Origin: Algoriphagus sp.
GTDB lineage: Bacteria > Bacteroidota > Bacteroidia > Cytophagales > Cyclobacteriaceae
Length of the DNA stretch: 64,000 bases
Direction: 5' to 3'
NCBI RefSeq assembly: GCF_013373065.1
Contig: NZ_JABXIN010000011.1
Span: 124,001 to 188,000, forward strand
Part shown: piece by piece, positions 62,600-64,000 of the stretch
How positions within the stretch are numbered: the first letter of the stretch is position 1
How the letters are laid out: every line of letters begins with the position of its first letter
Made by a program: the position numbers and the translations under genes
Notes under the pieces: generated by a model
The model's input: the letters and a program-made list of their open reading frames with translations, nothing else
Database searches by the model: none
Told to the model about the DNA's origin: nothing

Positions 62600-63280
62600 A
62601 TGGAGGCAATTCTTAGTAAAATGAAGGTAGAGGTGAACCCAAATCTCTACCAAAAAGAGCCCTTTAGTTCAAGTTTGGGGATTTCGATTGTTCAAGAAGG
62701 AACTCGAATGATCAAGGAACTTGGATTGGAGAACTTTACCTTTAAAAAGCTTTCTCAAGAGATTGGTAGTACAGAAGCGGCTATTTATAGGTATTTTGAG
62801 AACAAACACAAATTATTGCTTTATTTGACCGCGTGGTATTGGGGTTGGATGGAGCACAATTTGGTTTTCGGAACAGCTAATTTGGAGGATCCAGCCATGC
62901 GATTAGAGTTGGCTATTCGCTTATTGTCAGATGGTCCTATTTTCCAAAAAAATGAATACCTCGACCCGATTCAATTACGGGAAATCGTGATCAATGAATC
63001 ATTAAAAGGTTTTCTAACCAAAGAAGTTGATTACGAGCACGAAGCAGGTGTATTTGCGCAGGTATACAAATTTGGAGCGCGGATCGCAGCTATTATTTCT
63101 GAGTTGAATCCTAATTACAAATACCCGAAAACACTGGTCTATACCGTGTTAGAATCCAGCTTATTACAATCTTTCAATTCCCAGCATTTACCGGGAATGA
63201 CTGAAAATTCTATCAATGCAGCTGAACGATTTAAGTTTTTCTATCAACTGGTGATCAAAACCATTCAACATGACAACTAA
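62600..63280 (+). CDS. TetR/AcrR family transcriptional regulator
   Basis: A 226-residue regulator with an N-terminal helix-turn-helix (LGLENFTFKKLSQEIGSTEAA, then IYRYFENKHKLLLYL at about 58-72; cited as landmarks). A longer than usual N-terminal extension of about 25 residues precedes it. The ABC exporter start codon overlaps its last 11 nt, so the two genes are cotranscribed. It probably controls the transporter operon. Confidence 0.85.
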   Translation: MEAILSKMKVEVNPNLYQKEPFSSSLGISIVQEGTRMIKELGLENFTFKKLSQEIGSTEAAIYRYFENKHKLLLYLTAWYWGWMEHNLVFGTANLEDPAMRLELAIRLLSDGPIFQKNEYLDPIQLREIVINESLKGFLTKEVDYEHEAGVFAQVYKFGARIAAIISELNPNYKYPKTLVYTVLESSLLQSFNSQHLPGMTENSINAAERFKFFYQLVIKTIQHDN

Positions 63281-64000
63281 TTCTGGTATTACACCCATGG
63301 CCCGTTTATTCCGTCTATTGAAGGAAGAAAAGAGCCAGGTTTATTCAATTTATTTCTATGCCGTACTGAATGGCCTTATCACGCTAACCTTGCCTTTGGG
63401 TATTCAGGCCATTTTGAATTTTATCCTTGGGGGAAGGATTTCTACTTCTTGGGTAATCTTGGTCATTATTGTGGCCGCTGGGGTTGCTTTTGGAGGATTT
63501 CTACAAATCTCCCAATTGCAAATCATGGAAAAACTCCAACAGCGAGTTTTTGCAAAGGCTGGTCTTTCATTGGCCTATCGGCTACCTAGAGTCAAGCCGG
63601 AATTGATGCATGGTAATCATGCACCGGAGGTAGTCAATCGTTTTTTCGATACTGTAAACCTTCAAAAAGGCCTTGCGAAAATTCTGATTGACTTCTCAAC
63701 AGCCTTGTTACAGGTAATATTCGGTTTATTGCTTCTCTCTGTTTATCACTTTACATTCATCATTTTCGGGCTCGTACTAATCAGTATTCTAGCACTGATT
63801 TTCTATTTCTCAGGCCCTAGGGGTATGGAGACAGCGTTGAAGGAGTCAACTTATAAGTATAAGACTGCTTATTGGCTGGAAGAGATAGCCCGAACGATGA
63901 ATTCTTTCAAGCTGGTAGGACAAACACGTTTACCGATTCTGCGTGCTGACAAGCTTCTTCAACACTATGTAGATTTTCGATCCAAGCACTTTGGAGTCTT
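63270..64000 (+). CDS. ABC transporter, transmembrane/ATPase protein (partial, cut by window end)
   Basis: The frame runs open from ATG 63270 (MTTNSGITPMARLFRLLKEE) to the window edge, giving 243 residues with no stop. It has several transmembrane helices (for example SIYFYAVLNGLITLTLPLGI, WVILVIIVAAGVAFGGF) and the cytosolic pattern QRVFAKAGLSLAYRLPRVK, as in the membrane domain of HlyB/MsbA-type exporters. The ATPase domain should follow beyond the window. It overlaps the TetR stop by 11 nt. Confidence 0.8.
   Translation, partial: MTTNSGITPMARLFRLLKEEKSQVYSIYFYAVLNGLITLTLPLGIQAILNFILGGRISTSWVILVIIVAAGVAFGGFLQISQLQIMEKLQQRVFAKAGLSLAYRLPRVKPELMHGNHAPEVVNRFFDTVNLQKGLAKILIDFSTALLQVIFGLLLLSVYHFTFIIFGLVLISILALIFYFSGPRGMETALKESTYKYKTAYWLEEIARTMNSFKLVGQTRLPILRADKLLQHYVDFRSKHFGV

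Noticed and set aside
1-64000. tRNA, rRNA, insertion sequences, CRISPR arrays, prophage or defence island
   Set aside because: I found no cloverleaf-like gene, terminal inverted repeats with transposase, spaced direct repeats or phage structural genes. The holin-named gene at 14425 is a chromosomal family member.

Overview
The window looks like a chromosomal segment of a marine or environmental Bacteroidota, most likely class Cytophagia, family Cyclobacteriaceae; Algoriphagus-like is my guess from remembered protein families. The DNA is AT-rich. Several upstream regions carry the Bacteroidota -7 element TAnnTTTG instead of a sigma70 -10 box, Shine-Dalgarno sequences are weak, and many proteins are families typical of Bacteroidota (DUF4136, DUF4920, DUF983, DUF6526, exported amidohydrolases, CarboxypepD_reg proteins). 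I see no rRNA, tRNA, insertion sequence, CRISPR array or prophage. Most genes are ordinary core genome, arranged as short operons on both strands and often separated by clear rho-independent terminators.

Layout. 0-9.6 kb: topoisomerase IV subunit A with a SpoU methyltransferase, cyclophilin, ATP-type PEP carboxykinase, a POT peptide transporter, a TetR regulator and tyrosyl-tRNA synthetase. 9.7-21.7 kb: an exported tricorn-like protease, a BlaI-type repressor, an acyl-CoA desaturase, small membrane and cytosolic proteins, a histone-deacetylase-family hydrolase, an OmpH-like lipoprotein, a deoxyhypusine-synthase-like protein, an OmpA-family protein and a Tat-exported Gfo/Idh/MocA protein. 21.9-31.5 kb: a GH20 hexosaminidase lipoprotein, an AGCS symporter translationally coupled to glycerate kinase, small proteins (including a 48-residue membrane protein and a 60-residue protein that is about two-thirds Asp/Glu), a lone receiver domain, dCMP deaminase, MurB and an aspartoacylase-like metalloenzyme. 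31.5-41.6 kb: phosphohexomutase, HPPD, a BASS transporter coupled to an acyltransferase, YbjQ, a GT39-type membrane glycosyltransferase and a WYL regulator.

41.7-56.6 kb is dominated by exported hydrolases: an M28 glutamate-carboxypeptidase-like enzyme, a three-gene operon of amidohydrolase-fold proteins, and a second operon of CarboxypepD_reg protein, gamma-glutamyltransferase and M20 amidohydrolase. Together these suggest periplasmic breakdown of peptides, gamma-glutamyl compounds or amides. Between them lie a small methyltransferase, DUF3253, MsrA and a large protein with a nucleoside-phosphorylase-like C-terminus. 56.8-64 kb: a DEAD-box helicase, a DinB-fold protein, a phosphoserine phosphatase/phosphoglycerate dehydrogenase fusion, a His-rich DUF4920 lipoprotein, DUF983, a DoxX-like protein, and a TetR regulator overlapping the start of an ABC exporter cut by the window edge.

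The observations most worth a second look are: (1) the amidohydrolase operon, where one member keeps the metal-binding residues and two have lost all of them; (2) the SerB-SerA fusion; (3) the nucleoside-phosphorylase-like domain in the large uncharacterised protein; (4) a deoxyhypusine-synthase-like protein with its catalytic lysine, near a deacetylase of the acetylpolyamine-hydrolase superfamily. I did not find a clearly new defence or mobile system. All family assignments are from motif reading and memory; no database search was run.
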